A stretch of DNA of 64,000 nucleotides from positions 310,001-374,000 of the forward strand of contig JAGPYM010000002.1 of NCBI GenBank assembly GCA_020736575.1, given 5' to 3'. A program made the translations under genes and the position numbers. Positions within the stretch are counted from its first letter, which is position 1. Each line of letters begins with the position of its first letter. Shown piece by piece: positions 1 to 10,472 of the stretch. The DNA comes from Thelonectria olida (taxonomy: Eukaryota > Ascomycota > Sordariomycetes > Hypocreales > Nectriaceae). The notes below the pieces were generated by a model. The model saw only the letters and a list, made by a program, of their open reading frames with translations, ran no database searches and was not told the DNA's origin.

Positions 1-222
1 AATGACATTATATAAGACGTAGAAGATCAGTTTCTTTTTTTCATCTGACCCTACCTAAGTTACCCTTGTCGATTACTCAGGTCTATCTATGTACCTTGTC
101 GAACTTGCACCACTTCTACTGTCCGACTGTTCTTCACTTACACAAGACACTAAGAATTGATATAAATCATAGCATGCATTGAAATACCTATCGTTTTGAG
201 TGTATGTTTTCATCTGTTTTAA

Positions 223-1900
223 TCATGTGCCCTCGTCCTTCCGCTCGTTCTTCGACTTGGCAGCCACCTGGTTTGATCGTTGCGAACTGTCAATTGGCTT
301 GACGCTCAGCGCAGACGCAATTGCGACACACCCGAATGCAATTGCTACCAAGTACACAGTTTTATATGACTTGGAGTTGGATATGAGCACGGCCCTTTGC
401 ACCGCGGTAATGGTGGAGGTTGTGATGCCTTCCACAGCGCTGTATGCAACTGGCGTATTGGCCTTTGTTGCTGTGAGAAGCGCGTTCATGGACCCGTCGA
501 AACCGGTTGTTTCAGCGGCGGTGCGGACTGCGCCCGGGAGTAGCTTACCAAACTCGCTGGTTTGGATCGACGTGCAGATGGCGGCCAGGGACCCGATCAG
601 AGCCGTCTGGATCACGATGCAGGCGACGGGTTGCCGCTTCTCGTGCTTGATCCACGGCATCAGGCCAACGCAGTACCACCCTGCCGCGATGGTGCTGAAG
701 CTCACCATGGTCGCATACACGCCGCGGATGATGGGCTTGTCTGCCGGAACCCCCAATAGACCCGATTGGCGTGGCCATATCACGTTCATGCTGTAGTACA
801 GCATGCCTGCGACGAATCACACGACAAGGAACGCTGTGAAGCGTCGCCACTCCTTGAAGAGGTGAGGGGAGAGAATTGGGTACGGGAGAGGCGCGTCTGC
901 CTCCCAGAATCCCAGGGCGACGAAGCACAGAAAGCCAATAACGAAGCAAGAGATAATTCTTGCGCTGTTCCACGGATAGACCCCATTGCCCAGTTGAGAG
1001 TGAGAAGAACAAGCAGACAGCCACCGGTGAAGAGGATCAGCCCAATATAGTCAATATCCTTGACGAGCTGCCACTTGGTCTTGTGGCCGTCCTTGTGCTT
1101 CGTCTCGAACGTGGGAGGGTAGTAAAAGAAGTAGAGCATGATGGCCGTGACGACTTCCCAGGCGAAGTACCACCAGTAACAAGCTCTCCAGCCGATCTTG
1201 GTGTGGCGATGAAGACGTACCCGATGGGAGGAGAGAAGGAACTGAAGTGGTTTGCGAATATTATGACACCTTTTAACGCAGATGCTCGTTAACATGTCTC
1301 CGTGATAGGGGGTGAGGATGAGGGTATACATAGTGTTTGGAAGCGCCACTTGTTGGGCACGAGTTCTTGCGCGCGGGCGAAACACATCTCCTGGAAGCCG
1401 CCCCCGATGCCGAATATGATGCCGCTGACAATCGTTTGCGTGATAGATTGGCCGAGGGCTTCGACGAGGGCTCCGACGAGGGCTCCGACGGCGGCGGATA
1501 CGGCGCCGAACATGAGGAACCTGCGGCGACCGGCAATGTCTGAGAGGCGGCCGCCGACGGAGACGATGGTGGCTGCCCGGAGGTTTTAACTGCAAAATTG
1601 AGGTTAGTTGTTGGTGTTCTATTGAGACGAGAGTGCTTCTGGGGGGGCTTTGGAGCGTAGCACTCGCGTAATTGCAATCCATGGATACCGAACATCTGGT
1701 CCAAGATCGGCGTTGATGTAAGTCAATATCGTCGCCGGCCTAGAATGCCCCAAGTCAGCATGTGCGATTCGCCAGCAGAGATGGAGAGCTTACATGACCA
1801 ATGTAAATAGGTACGATTCGTACATGAGAATCAGGGAGAGCACGGCAAGTTTGGTCTTGAGCGTTACTTTGCCATCGTCGACTCTGGAAATACATTGCAT
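223..1900 (-). pseudogene. TRI12-like MFS transporter, disrupted
   Basis: Remnant of a major facilitator of the TRI12/siderophore-type family (about 14 membrane helices, export of small molecules). Recognisable blocks on the minus strand, N to C: a first helix ending LFTLVM (about 1800-1890), INADLGPDV and YPWIAIT after an apparent intron, GGRLSDIAGRRR, GIGGGFQEMCFARAQELVPNKWRF, IGWRACYWWYFAWE, and YYSMNVIWPRQSG through the C-terminus ending at 223. Breaks: an in-frame TGA at 817-819 (FLVV-stop-FVAGM), a one-base loss in the G-run at 981-984, another frame change near 1200-1280, and an internal deletion where ALIGSLAA is joined directly to ICTSIQTSEFG, removing several helices. A 12-nt unit is tandemly repeated near 1454-1490, lengthening one helix. 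The true start is not visible; homology fades before about 1900. Confidence 0.8.
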
Positions 1901-1984
1901 CTGACCCAAGTAAAGTACCCGCAGGACTTTGACCGAGCAAGCATATCACCCATCTAGCCGTTCGACCTCACCTCTCGAGACAAC

Positions 1985-3076
1985 AGGAAGCAACCAGCCC
2001 GCCTGTGCTTCAGTTCTGGTACCTCGGGCAAGCCCAAAGGCCTCGCGTTTTCCCATCACAACCTGATTGCCCAATTGCTATCCATCCGAGCAGCGAACCC
2101 TTTCCTTCACAACGAACACATACCGGAGGCCTTCCTCCCGTCGTTCTCCCACATATACGGCATCGTATCCGCAGTCCTGCTGCTAGCGTGGGTAGGCTCC
2201 TATGTGCAAGCGATGAGGAAGTTCAACTACATGCAGTATCTGAGGAGATGCGCCGCGATGAAGGCAACTGTGCTAAGACTTGTGCCTGCTGTGGCAGCGA
2301 GGATGGTCAAGGACCCCGAGGTGAGGCGGCTGGACTTTGGATGTGCTCAAGCTGCTATGTGTTCTGGTGCGGCGTTGTCTGACGATGTTGTTGGGGACCT
2401 GAGATAACTACTGCCGCAAGGTGCAGGGCGGGGTGTTGAATGGCTACGGGATGAGCGAGTGCAAAGTAACGCTTCTTGGGGAGACGCGGACGAACAAGGG
2501 CGCCAGCGATGGGCGCCCTGCGGCTGGAGTATCTGTCCGCATCGTGGATGAGAGTGTTAACGACGTTGAACCTGGAACAGATAGTGAATGCTTGGTCAAG
2601 GGACCGACCGTGTTTATGGAATACAAGGGAAACCCGTCAGAAACACAGGCGGCGAAGACAGACGGGTGGCTTCGTTCTGGAGACGTGGTGCGCGCTGACG
2701 AAGATGGATACTTTTATCTGACGGGGAGAAGGAAAGAGCCCATCAAGTTCAAGGGCAATCAAATCGCGCCGGCCGAGCTCGAGGCAGTTTTGCTGCTACA
2801 TCCTCAGGTTGCCGATGCCGGCGTCTGTGGCGTGAAGGACAAGGAACTCGACACAGAATTGCTGTTGGGTTCGTCACTCTTGCAGCCGACGTGCCAGATG
2901 AGAAGCGCGAGGAGCTGCTGGAGGAGGTGAGAGAGTTTGTCAATGCGAGAGTGGCTTCATTCAAGAGGTTGAGGGAGCGTCTTGTTTATATGGAGGCATT
3001 GCCGAAGAATACCTCTGGGAAGCTGCTTCGGCGACACTTGACTGCAAAGGCAACGGAGATGCGAAGGGGCCGGTAA
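1985..3076 (+). pseudogene. Acyl-CoA ligase (ANL family), 5'-truncated and frameshifted
   Basis: Second half of a 4-coumarate-CoA-ligase-like adenylate-forming enzyme, which activates a carboxylic acid to its CoA ester. Visible motifs in order: the P-loop-like SSGTSGKPKG at about 2010, a GYGMSEC adenine-binding motif near 2445, SGDVVRADEDGYFYLTGR (A7/A8 hinge) near 2675, and the A10 motif NTSGKLLRR, with the catalytic lysine, near 3008. About 190 N-terminal residues expected of the family are absent. The frame is lost near 2400-2406 (DL then stop, continuing as NYCRKVQGG) and again near 2860-2870 (ELDTEL, continuing in another frame as GFVTLAADVPDEKR). It lies head to head with the TRI12 remnant and both are truncated at the facing ends. 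Not expected to make active enzyme. Confidence 0.82.
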
Positions 3077-3148
3077 AAGTTGTGAGGACATGGACATAGG
3101 CTATTCATCTTAGAGGGCTTCTTGTCTGAGCTCACATCCACTTCGTTA

Positions 3149-4011
3149 TTAGTCTACTATTAGCCGCTCTTCGTTAATGACATCCTGAGCTACAGACATC
3201 TCAGCTTTCAGCTGGACCTCACATATTGGACAAATATCCAAAGCCATGTGATAAGCTACCTTCAACTGCTCCTCCGTCCCGCCATTTCTAATCAGCCCCC
3301 TCATATACCGCGCGACTTCGGCGGATACATCCACAGGTACCAGAGTAGCGATGTTGAGCTGCGAAGTTGTAATGGCATCGAGTATGGAAGTGTCCGACTG
3401 GTAATACCCGTAGATGTAAGTGACAACGAGCGTGCGCAGGTCAGGCCAGTATCTGTCCATGCTGCCGAGGAAGGGATCGAGGTCGGCGCGGAATATGTTG
3501 TGCATGTACTCTATTCCTCGCTCGTCAGTCTCTGACGATACTGTGATGTTATTTCGGATGGACGATGTTTCGTTGGACTCGGGTGACGGGATGGCCTTGA
3601 TCAGAGCTCTGAAGGCGTTGATTACGCGAGGGATGCCGTAGATGATGCCAGTTTTCAAGAGGCCTTCTGCTTCCTGTCAGTGGCCTGACTAAAAATGTAG
3701 GTCTCGCAGAGATGAACCTTTGATTCTCTTCAAAACGTGTTTGTGATATTCGTGGTCGTCCTTGCGTGCCTTGATGGCCTCGGTGAAGACGTTAGCGACA
3801 TACTGGCCCTTGTTGCTGGCGGCAAAGGAATAAGCCTATTGAACATGTTAGTAGAAATCACGCTTGACAAGAGAAATGCAGTTTCATGGAACCATACGGC
3901 AATGCAATACCAAGTATCTTCAATGTCGCGGTGCCTGCAGCTCGACTGTGTTGAATGGTGATGAATTGTCTGGCTCTCTCGTCCATGCTCGCACAAACAA
4001 ATAAACAGCAA
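3149..4011 (-). CDS. Carboxymuconolactone decarboxylase (CMD/AhpD)-like protein
   Basis: All-helical protein resembling the fungal CMD-like group. Three exons are inferred: a 5' exon ending DIEDTWYCIA at 3898; 3718-3835 (AYSFAASNKG ... HVLKRIK); and 3149-3669 (EGLLKTGIIYGIP ... EERLIVD). The introns 3836-3897 (62 nt, GTATGG...AATAG) and 3670-3717 (48 nt, GTTCAT...AAG) keep frame. The core has PDLRTLVVTYIYGYYQSDTS and LDAITTSQLNIATLV, the helix pair typical of fungal members. I see no CxxC of the peroxidatic AhpD type, so catalysis cannot be asserted. The 5' end is unresolved: the frame opens at 4011 but that methionine is not compelling. It lies inside the decaying cluster between a dead ligase and the bZIP gene, and the visible exons contain no disabling lesion. 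Confidence 0.6.
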
Positions 4012-4325
4012 TTGCGTAGAAGCAGAGGCGATTCATATCAAGGACAGTACTGACCAGGAACAATGCAGGGCCATTCCATTGTAGCTGATTCTTTGTCACT
4101 CGGACTGACGGTAACTGACATCCCCCCTGGAATGCCCGCTGGCAACCCCGGGATCTCCATCCTCCTACCCCGCGTTTCCATCCCGCATCCATCCTTCTGG
4201 CCTCCTTGGCCCTCGATGATCCATCCATCCTACTCCACTCTCAAGTGACATGACAGTCGCACTTACAACGCTCCACGAGCTTGACCTGTCAATGGAGACC
4301 CAGCTCCGCTTCGATTCATACCAAC

Positions 4326-5516
4326 ATGAGCCCTTCACCAAGCAATGGCGATGATTCAGCATCGTCCCAGGTATCAGTATCACTATCAGTGCGCGAACTG
4401 GAATTGCAACGCAAGCGTGCAAGGGATCGCAAGTCCCAACAGGCCATGCGCGACCGGAACAAGTATACCATCCAATCTCTGAGTGAACAGGTTGCCTACT
4501 TGTCAGGGGCTCTGAAGGAGAGGGCGAGGGCCTTTGACATGCTGGAGACGAACCTGGGCTTCTTGGAAACAGAGAATGCACAGCTACGCATCCAGAACGC
4601 CGCCCTGCAGCTGAGCCTCATGGGACGTCACGGCGTCGATGACGACGCTGCCCATAGCCCTGGCGTCGTGAGCAATGCGAGCAGCATTGGGCGGGCTCTC
4701 TGGGAGCTGCATCCCAACAACACTCCTGCCGGTTGTCTTGCAGACCAGATTCTCCAGGGCTTCGTCGATGCCATCAGAGCCGAAGGTGCTCTACTTCATA
4801 CATCCCCTGGCGAGCGAGCAGCCAGGTTCCCACTTCGCCCGAACCTGGGGAGCTTGCTTGAGCAGAACCACAGCTCAGACGACGATATCAGCAATGTCGT
4901 GGCCGACGTGCTACGGACCTACCGTGAGATTGAAGGACTGCCGAAACAAGTGGCTGTCTTCTACCTAATGGCAACCCTTCTCAAGGTGGGATATAAAGAT
5001 GTCCGCACTAAACGCAAAACCAAAGCTCACAGACCTAGTGGATGGTTCTTCTTGACAAGCAAAGCTGGGACCTGATGCCAGACTGGCTCAGACCCATTCC
5101 CAGTCAACTGGCGATGCCTCATTCGGCGTGGATTGACCGTATTCCCTGGTAAGACCCTGAGATTGAGGACTCGAGTTTCCTTCTAATGATTAATCAGGCC
5201 GCGAGCAAGAGAGTATCTGATAAGACATCCGGAAATCACCCTAGATGACTGTGCTGCGCCGTACAGCTCGGGCTTCAAGCTGAACTGGCCATACGATCCC
5301 GCATCGGTTCTGCTGGCAGCGTCGGTCAATGGGAACGGCACTCCCGAGATTACGATTAACCCCGTGTACGAAGAGCACATGCGTCAAATCCGAAACTGGA
5401 CCGTGGGGGACGCATTCCGCAGCAAGTTCCCAGAGCTGTCCCGGCTGATCGACCTCGACTCGGGCCAGGCTTCTGTGGGCAGCCCGGCGACAGGCACACT
5501 TCAGCATTCTCCTTGA
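4326..5516 (+). CDS. bZIP transcription factor with DUF3425 domain
   Basis: Probable pathway-specific regulator of 362 residues. The basic region (about residues 20-45: RKRARDRKSQQAMRDRNKY) runs into a leucine-zipper-like heptad stretch (SLSEQVAYLSGALKERARAF, then LETENAQLR). The C-terminal half is the DUF3425 domain common in fungal AP-1-like factors: VADVLRTYREIEGLPKQVAV, then SWDLMPDWLRPIPSQL and HSAWIDRIPWPRAREYLI. Two introns fit perfectly: 4986-5038 (53 nt, after LLK) and 5149-5197 (49 nt, inside the Trp codon of RIPW). Both have GT...AG and correct phase. An upstream in-frame ATG exists at 4281; I prefer 4326 because the following SPSPSNGDDSASS resembles usual N-termini, but this is a guess. 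It stays open while most cluster neighbours are broken. Confidence 0.85.
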
Positions 5517-5859
5517 TGATTCACGCGTTTCTCCATAAACCCACTGGGATGCCCATGGCCTAGGAAAGGTATCAGGCTGGCACTGAATCATCGAATGCGG
5601 GGAAGTATCTCGTTCGGAGATGGGTACCCGGGCGCAAAGCTCCGGCATGTAAGTCAGCCCGGCTTCCCCAACGCGGCCCTAACCGAGCTATCCGTGGCAC
5701 CTTTACGGAACTGACACTGAATGAAGAAACTGGAGGTTACATAATATTACACCAGTGCAATGTTGCTGGATTTTCAGGCCTGAAAACGACTTACAAGCAG
5801 TTCACACTGGGCACTAAGAGCCTCCCCGTCATTAAACCTCAAGGCTTGAGATTATCGCC
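5517..5859 (+). other. Intergenic, no gene seen
   Basis: Space between the bZIP stop and the AtuA-like pseudogene. No coding homology was recognised on either strand; it presumably held the bZIP terminator and the AtuA promoter. Confidence 0.4.
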
Positions 5860-6585
5860 ATGACTTCAGCCAACGGCTTGGGCCGTCGGCCGATTCGAGT
5901 TGGGGGCGCCTCGGGAGGTTTCATAGATCACGTCGCGGCAATCTCCCGCCTAGCAAGACACCCCGACGTCGATGGCATCGTGGGAGACTGGCTGTCTGAG
6001 AACATCATGACAGGGTACGGACCTGGCAAGGCGTAACAAGACGCCTCCATCACCACGCTCCCTCTTGAGGAGAGGAAGAAAACTGCCATGTATGCCAGCA
6101 CATTTCTCCAGTGCTTCGAGCCGGCAATCCCCTTTCTGGTACGCAATAAAACGAAATTGGCAGTCGATGCGGGTGCTAGTGACACGGAGCTTCTCGCAGA
6201 GGTTGTTCATGACATGGTACAAATGGTCGGATATAGCATGAACGTAGCTTGGGTGGAAGGCGACGACGTGACTGACGCCTTCAAAAAGATGGTTGCCGAT
6301 GGCCACGACTTCAAAGCTCCACGGATGGGAAAACGCTGAGTGAATGGGGCCATGAACCTATCTGCGCCCAAGCATACCTCGGAAGTCTAGGTATTGCAGA
6401 GGCACTCAGGAACGGGGCGGTCATAGTGATGTGTGGGAGGTGACTAAACAGCTAAGCTTCTAAACACGACTCTCCTCTTGCACCCATTCTTACCATCGCA
6501 GAGTCTCAGATGCTGCCCCAACAATTAGTCTCGCGGCCTACTGGTACGACTGGAAAGCGGACCAATTCGACGAGTTGGCTGGTCC
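5860..6585 (+). pseudogene. AtuA-family (DUF1446) protein, copy 1, truncated
   Basis: N-terminal half of an AtuA-like protein; AtuA is encoded in bacterial acyclic-terpene-utilisation operons and its biochemical role is unsettled. The frame opens at ATG 5860 (TSANGLGRRPIRVGGASGG), then VDGIVGDWLSENIMTGYG and CFEPAIPFL. Further blocks are KLAVDAGASDTELLAEVV, VEGDDVTDAFKKM and, after a frame change, LSEWGHEPICAQAYLGSLG. Lesions: an in-frame TAA near 6034 just after GPGKA, a frameshift at about 6325-6336 (MGKR-stop, continuing as KTLSEWGH), and loss of everything after FDELAG at about 6583. An intron 6440-6501 (62 nt) splits the Arg of CGRVSDAAPTI and still has GT...AG. A longer copy lies at 15068-17156. 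Confidence 0.82.
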
Positions 6586-7698
6586 TTCTCCTCGACGAGG
6601 TCGAGATGCCTGGCAATGTTTTCAACCTTGACTTCCATTGTCGAAGGGGGATTCTATGCACCTAGGACTGTGTGATTTGAAAGGAACTACCAAACAAAGG
6701 ACAGGTCAATGAATGAAGGCTTGTGCAGGTTGAAGAAAGCCTGTCAATGGCATGCAGTATCCTCAACAAGTTGGGGGACGATCGGTGCCCTACAGACTAC
6801 TCGCGACGAGGCCTAGTCGACTCAGGATTGATATCTTCAGACAGGAGTCCCAATATGGCCCTATCCGTGTTCAAACCAGGTCATTTCGATGTCCAGATCA
6901 ACTGATTTCCCAGGCAGTCAAGAGTCACCGCAAGTGTGTCTTGGCCACTCCAGCCTATCATCCAGCTGACAATAGGTGCCCCCTTCGCGCGGTCCATTTA
7001 TCCCAGACTATTATCTACCCCGGAAAATGGCTACCATGATTTCAACTCAGATTTGCGGGGAAGAGGCGTTGCGGGACTGGGGGTTGGAAGAGATGGGAAG
7101 AGATAGCTCAGCAGGCTTGCGTGGTCTCGACCCTAGACACGATGAATCATTAGGTCGTTCGGGGAGTTTCTGCCCCAGAGCCGTGGAATGGGGATACGAG
7201 GCGATGAATGTAGGAGATTGAAGATGATTCACACCAATCTGAGACCTGAATTATGATCAAGAAGCATCGATTGTCTTGAGCTATCAAGGTGACTCCAAGA
7301 TCTGAGGAAGCCGGACGAGTCAGCGTGGGGAGGAATTCGGGGTATTCATGAACAGGTTCGTGCAGTACCAGTTCCCATAGCGTCTCGCTTGGTCCTACTG
7401 AGTAAATGAGTTGGATGATTCATTAAGTTGCCATGATCAATTAGTTCTTGGTTGTGCCGTAAGAAACGACGAACTTGCCCCCTTACATCTCTCGTAGTTG
7501 TGAGGTGAGGAGAAGTAACGAGCGACTGGTGAAGGTAACAAGGCGAAGTGTGACAAGTAGGAGCTGTTGTAAAAATAGATAACCTGAATGAAGGAAAAAC
7601 CAAACTTTAGTTTAATTGACAGTTTATCATATACATGTAGGCATCTAAGCAATTTTGGTGCTTTTGGCCATATACAAGTCACAACTTATACGAAAACC
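6586..7698. other. Intergenic, 1.1 kb, no gene seen
   Basis: The expected 3' half of the AtuA-like gene is not here: no stretch encoding ECSTYATGGYYSG-like sequence was found. Short open frames show no recognisable family. It is probably the scar of a deletion plus spacer DNA. Confidence 0.4.
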
Positions 7699-8544
7699 TC
7701 ACAACTGACTCCCTCTCCAAGCAGGCGCTCTCTTCTCAGAGAAAGCATTCAGTCCCTCCAAGATGTTCTCTCCCTTCTGTAACTCAGCAATTGATTATCT
7801 AGCGTCACCTCAACTGCTCGTTCCACTGCCGCAGTCTCCCATCCTTGTCGAAGACTAGCTCGCGTGCAGATGATGGCGTCGGGGCTATTCTTCGCAATCA
7901 CCTCGGCGAACTTGACGGCTTCTTGAACGACGTGCTCTTTAGGTACGTACAACCCTGTTCACGATGCCCAAGCGAAGCATTTCTCGGGCTGCGACGTTTC
8001 TTCTCGTGAGGGCAAACTCGGATGCTCTCTGTAAGCCAATTGTGCGTATCAAGCGAGGCAGAGCACCGCCGATGGCCGCAATTCCACGACGGATCTCTGG
8101 TAGGCCGAAATACGCATCCTCTGCTGCAACTGCCAAGTCGCAGTTGACGACAAACTCGCAATCGCCTCCCATGGCAAGGCCATTCAGGGCAGCAATGACG
8201 GGCTTCTTCCCCAGCCGCCGACTCAGCGGCTTAAAGGCAGGGGCGTTTCCCATGCGCTTGCTCGGATCCGCGTCGTCGGCCATGGAGTTGTTCCACTCCT
8301 TCAAGTCTGCGCCCGCCGAGAAGGCTCTGCTGGTGCCGGTGATGATGGCGACGGACAGGTTGGGCTCGGCGTCGAACCACTTCCACACCGAGTCCATCTC
8401 CTATTGGGCGGCTGTGGACATGGCGTTGAGATCTTTTGGTCCATCCATGCACACGAGGACGACTCGGGGCGCAGGAAAGGTGAGTTTGAGGAATGCGGGA
8501 GTTGGTGGAGGGGAAGTTTTGGTTGGGAAGATGCTCTCTGCCAT
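7699..8544 (-). pseudogene. Enoyl-CoA hydratase/isomerase (crotonase), copy 1, disrupted
   Basis: Crotonase-fold protein, normally hydrating an enoyl-CoA or rearranging an acyl-CoA. ATG at 8544 opens AESIFPTKTSPPP, then VVLVCMDGPKDLNAMS. The oxyanion-hole and active-site segments are intact in sequence: AFSAGADLKEW, AALNGLAMGGDCEFVVNCD with one candidate catalytic Glu, and FGLPEIRRGI with the second. Lesions: TAG at 8401-8403 (TAAQ-stop-EMDSVW), a frame change near 7948 (GIVNRVV, continuing as YVPKEHV), and another near 7780 (NQLLS, continuing as KGENILEGLNAFSEKRAPAW). Read through these, the protein would end GSQL at 7699, a weak peroxisomal PTS1-like tail. It is convergent with the second crotonase remnant's neighbourhood and part of the decayed cluster. 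Confidence 0.85.
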
Positions 8545-9207
8545 TTTGGTGGTTGAGTATGTGCTGACTGCGATGGAGGAGTGAATTGATTGTGGTTGGT
8601 GAAACTTGATGAGTTTGTTAACGATGGAATATAGTAGTAGTTTTGGAATCGGCTAAAAAGATTCAAGAGAACGGAAACGAAAAAAGATAATGACTCTATC
8701 TCACAAGTCTCACAAACGTTTGCCGTGGTCCGCCGGCATCAAACTTGAACAACCAGAACCTCTCAACTAGATGTCGGGTTTCTACTCCCTTACTTCCCCA
8801 TTACAACTGTTAGCCTAGCTCACAATAGCATGGTACTAATGGCTCTCTCGCTTCGAATAGTGAACCCATGACGCGGAGGCCGAGGCTTCCCTCCCCACAG
8901 ACATGGGTGTTCCCTGGTGTCCAAAGTGCGGGGAAGCTGGACAAGAAACGGGTCTAATGATTCAGCATGGTGTGAAGCAAATAGCCAGCATGACTATTCA
9001 ATCAATTCATGGACAGCGGGTGGTCGGTTGGCTTCTCCGAATGTGTGCCCGGTGTCCCTTGGCCTTGACCGCAATCAACCGAGGTGATTCTCGATACCCA
9101 GGGTCTAGTTTGCAGCGGTGTTATCATGACGATGATGCCAAAAATGTGATATTGTAGCATCTTCATCGCCAGTTCCTAGAGCGTCAATTCACCTGCACCA
9201 GTTCCCC
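8545..9207. other. Divergent intergenic region between two crotonase pseudogenes
   Basis: The two crotonase remnants are transcribed away from this 660-nt space, so it once carried both promoters. No coding homology was recognised. The 84-residue frame at 8903-9157 has Cys-rich segments but no family match I can name. Confidence 0.4.
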
Positions 9208-10113
9208 ATGTCCACGTCACGAACGAAGAACCCAGTCCCCTCGTAGATCGAGAATCCATAGCCGGAAGTCCAGCACAGCATCGTCAGCTTCCCGCGCAAG
9301 CACATCCTCCTCGTCGCCATCAACCGTCCCGAATACCGCAACTGTCTACCCGTCGAGACGACCATTGAACTCGGCGCCCTGTGGAAATGGTACGACCCAG
9401 AGCCCGAGTTGCGGTGCGCCGTGTCTACGGGAGCCGGTGATAAGGCGTTTTGCGCTGGCATGGACTTGAAGCAGAGACTGGACATAATCAAGACGAATGA
9501 TGTCGCCCACGAGTATCCTCACGGTGGTTTTTGGCGGAATGACGAACCGCACGGGGAAGAAGCCCATTATCATTGCGTGCAACGGTCACGCTCATGGCGA
9601 GTTACACCTAATCGTCAACACGCGAACCAAGAATGCTAACAAACCTCAAGCGGCGGCTTCGAAATCGTCCTCAACGCCGATGTCATCTTCGCCTCGCCAA
9701 ACGCAACCTTTCGACTCCCCGAGGTTCTTCGCGGCGTCTCCGCGCTCGCCGGCGCTCTTTCCCGCGCAATGCTCCTCTTCGGAAACCATCGCACGATGGA
9801 CCTCGTCCTCACCGGGCGCACGCTCCTTGTCGAAGAAGCGGTACAATGGGGACTCATGAAAGAGATTGTTCCCCAAGAGAAGCTACTGGAGAGGGCGCTG
9901 GATTATGCCAGCGAGATTGCTGCCCTCAGCCCAGACAGCGTAATTATCTCTCGGCTTGGTGCTCGGGAGGCTTGGGAGACGGGCGTGAGTCGGGCGACGA
10001 TGAGAGGATAGGAATTATGGGTAGAGACCATGTTGAGGAGTAAGAATGCGAGCGAGGGTTTGGCGGCGTATCGGGAGAAGAGGGATGCGAATTGGTTTCC
10101 ATCACATATCTAG
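9208..10113 (+). pseudogene. Enoyl-CoA hydratase/isomerase (crotonase), copy 2, disrupted
   Basis: Second crotonase-fold remnant, diverged from copy 1. ATG 9208 begins STSRTKNPVPS; the same frame then contains two TAG codons (about 9247 and 9262) before VQHSIVSFPRKHILLVAINRPEYRNCLP. The active-site blocks follow: KAFCAGMDLKQRLD, a frame change at the T-run near 9527-9531 (HGGF, continuing as GGMTNRTGKKPIIIACNGHAHG), an apparent intron from about 9601 to 9650 with GCTAAC branch site, then GGFEIVLNADVIFASPNATF and LPEVLRGVSALAGALSRAM. A third TAG at 10009-10011 interrupts TMRG-stop-ELWVETML; the original stop is probably 10111-10113 after WFPSHI. All three nonsense codons are TAG. Confidence 0.83.
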
Positions 10114-10472
10114 ATTAGAGGTACATTTGGTTGTGCGAAGTAGACAGTGTATATATGCCAAGCCCTTCACCTTACTTAGTGGCTCAAGACTGGCCAGTTC
10201 TCATCAGTGAAGTTTGCTGAGCCCAACACTTCATCTTACTCTGTGATTCTCACTCTACATTCTCATCCTTACTTTGAAGTCAGTAATGTTTCATGATGGA
10301 GACAGCCTTTTTTTCGGCGTGCCAAAGTATTCCCAATTTGCCTCGGCAAAGAACGAGTGATGCATATTATCAGGCAGGCAGCTTCGCCATCGTCTCAAGC
10401 CACAAGGTATGAGGTCCTTGTTAAAAAAATAAAAAAATAAAAATGAATATGTATAATAATCGCTATAGACAT
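10114..10472. other. Convergent 3' intergenic region with A-rich tract
   Basis: Lies between the ends of the crotonase-2 remnant and the MaoC gene. It holds an A-rich run at about 10422-10445 next to the MaoC stop, on the 3' side of both genes. No gene seen. Confidence 0.4.
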
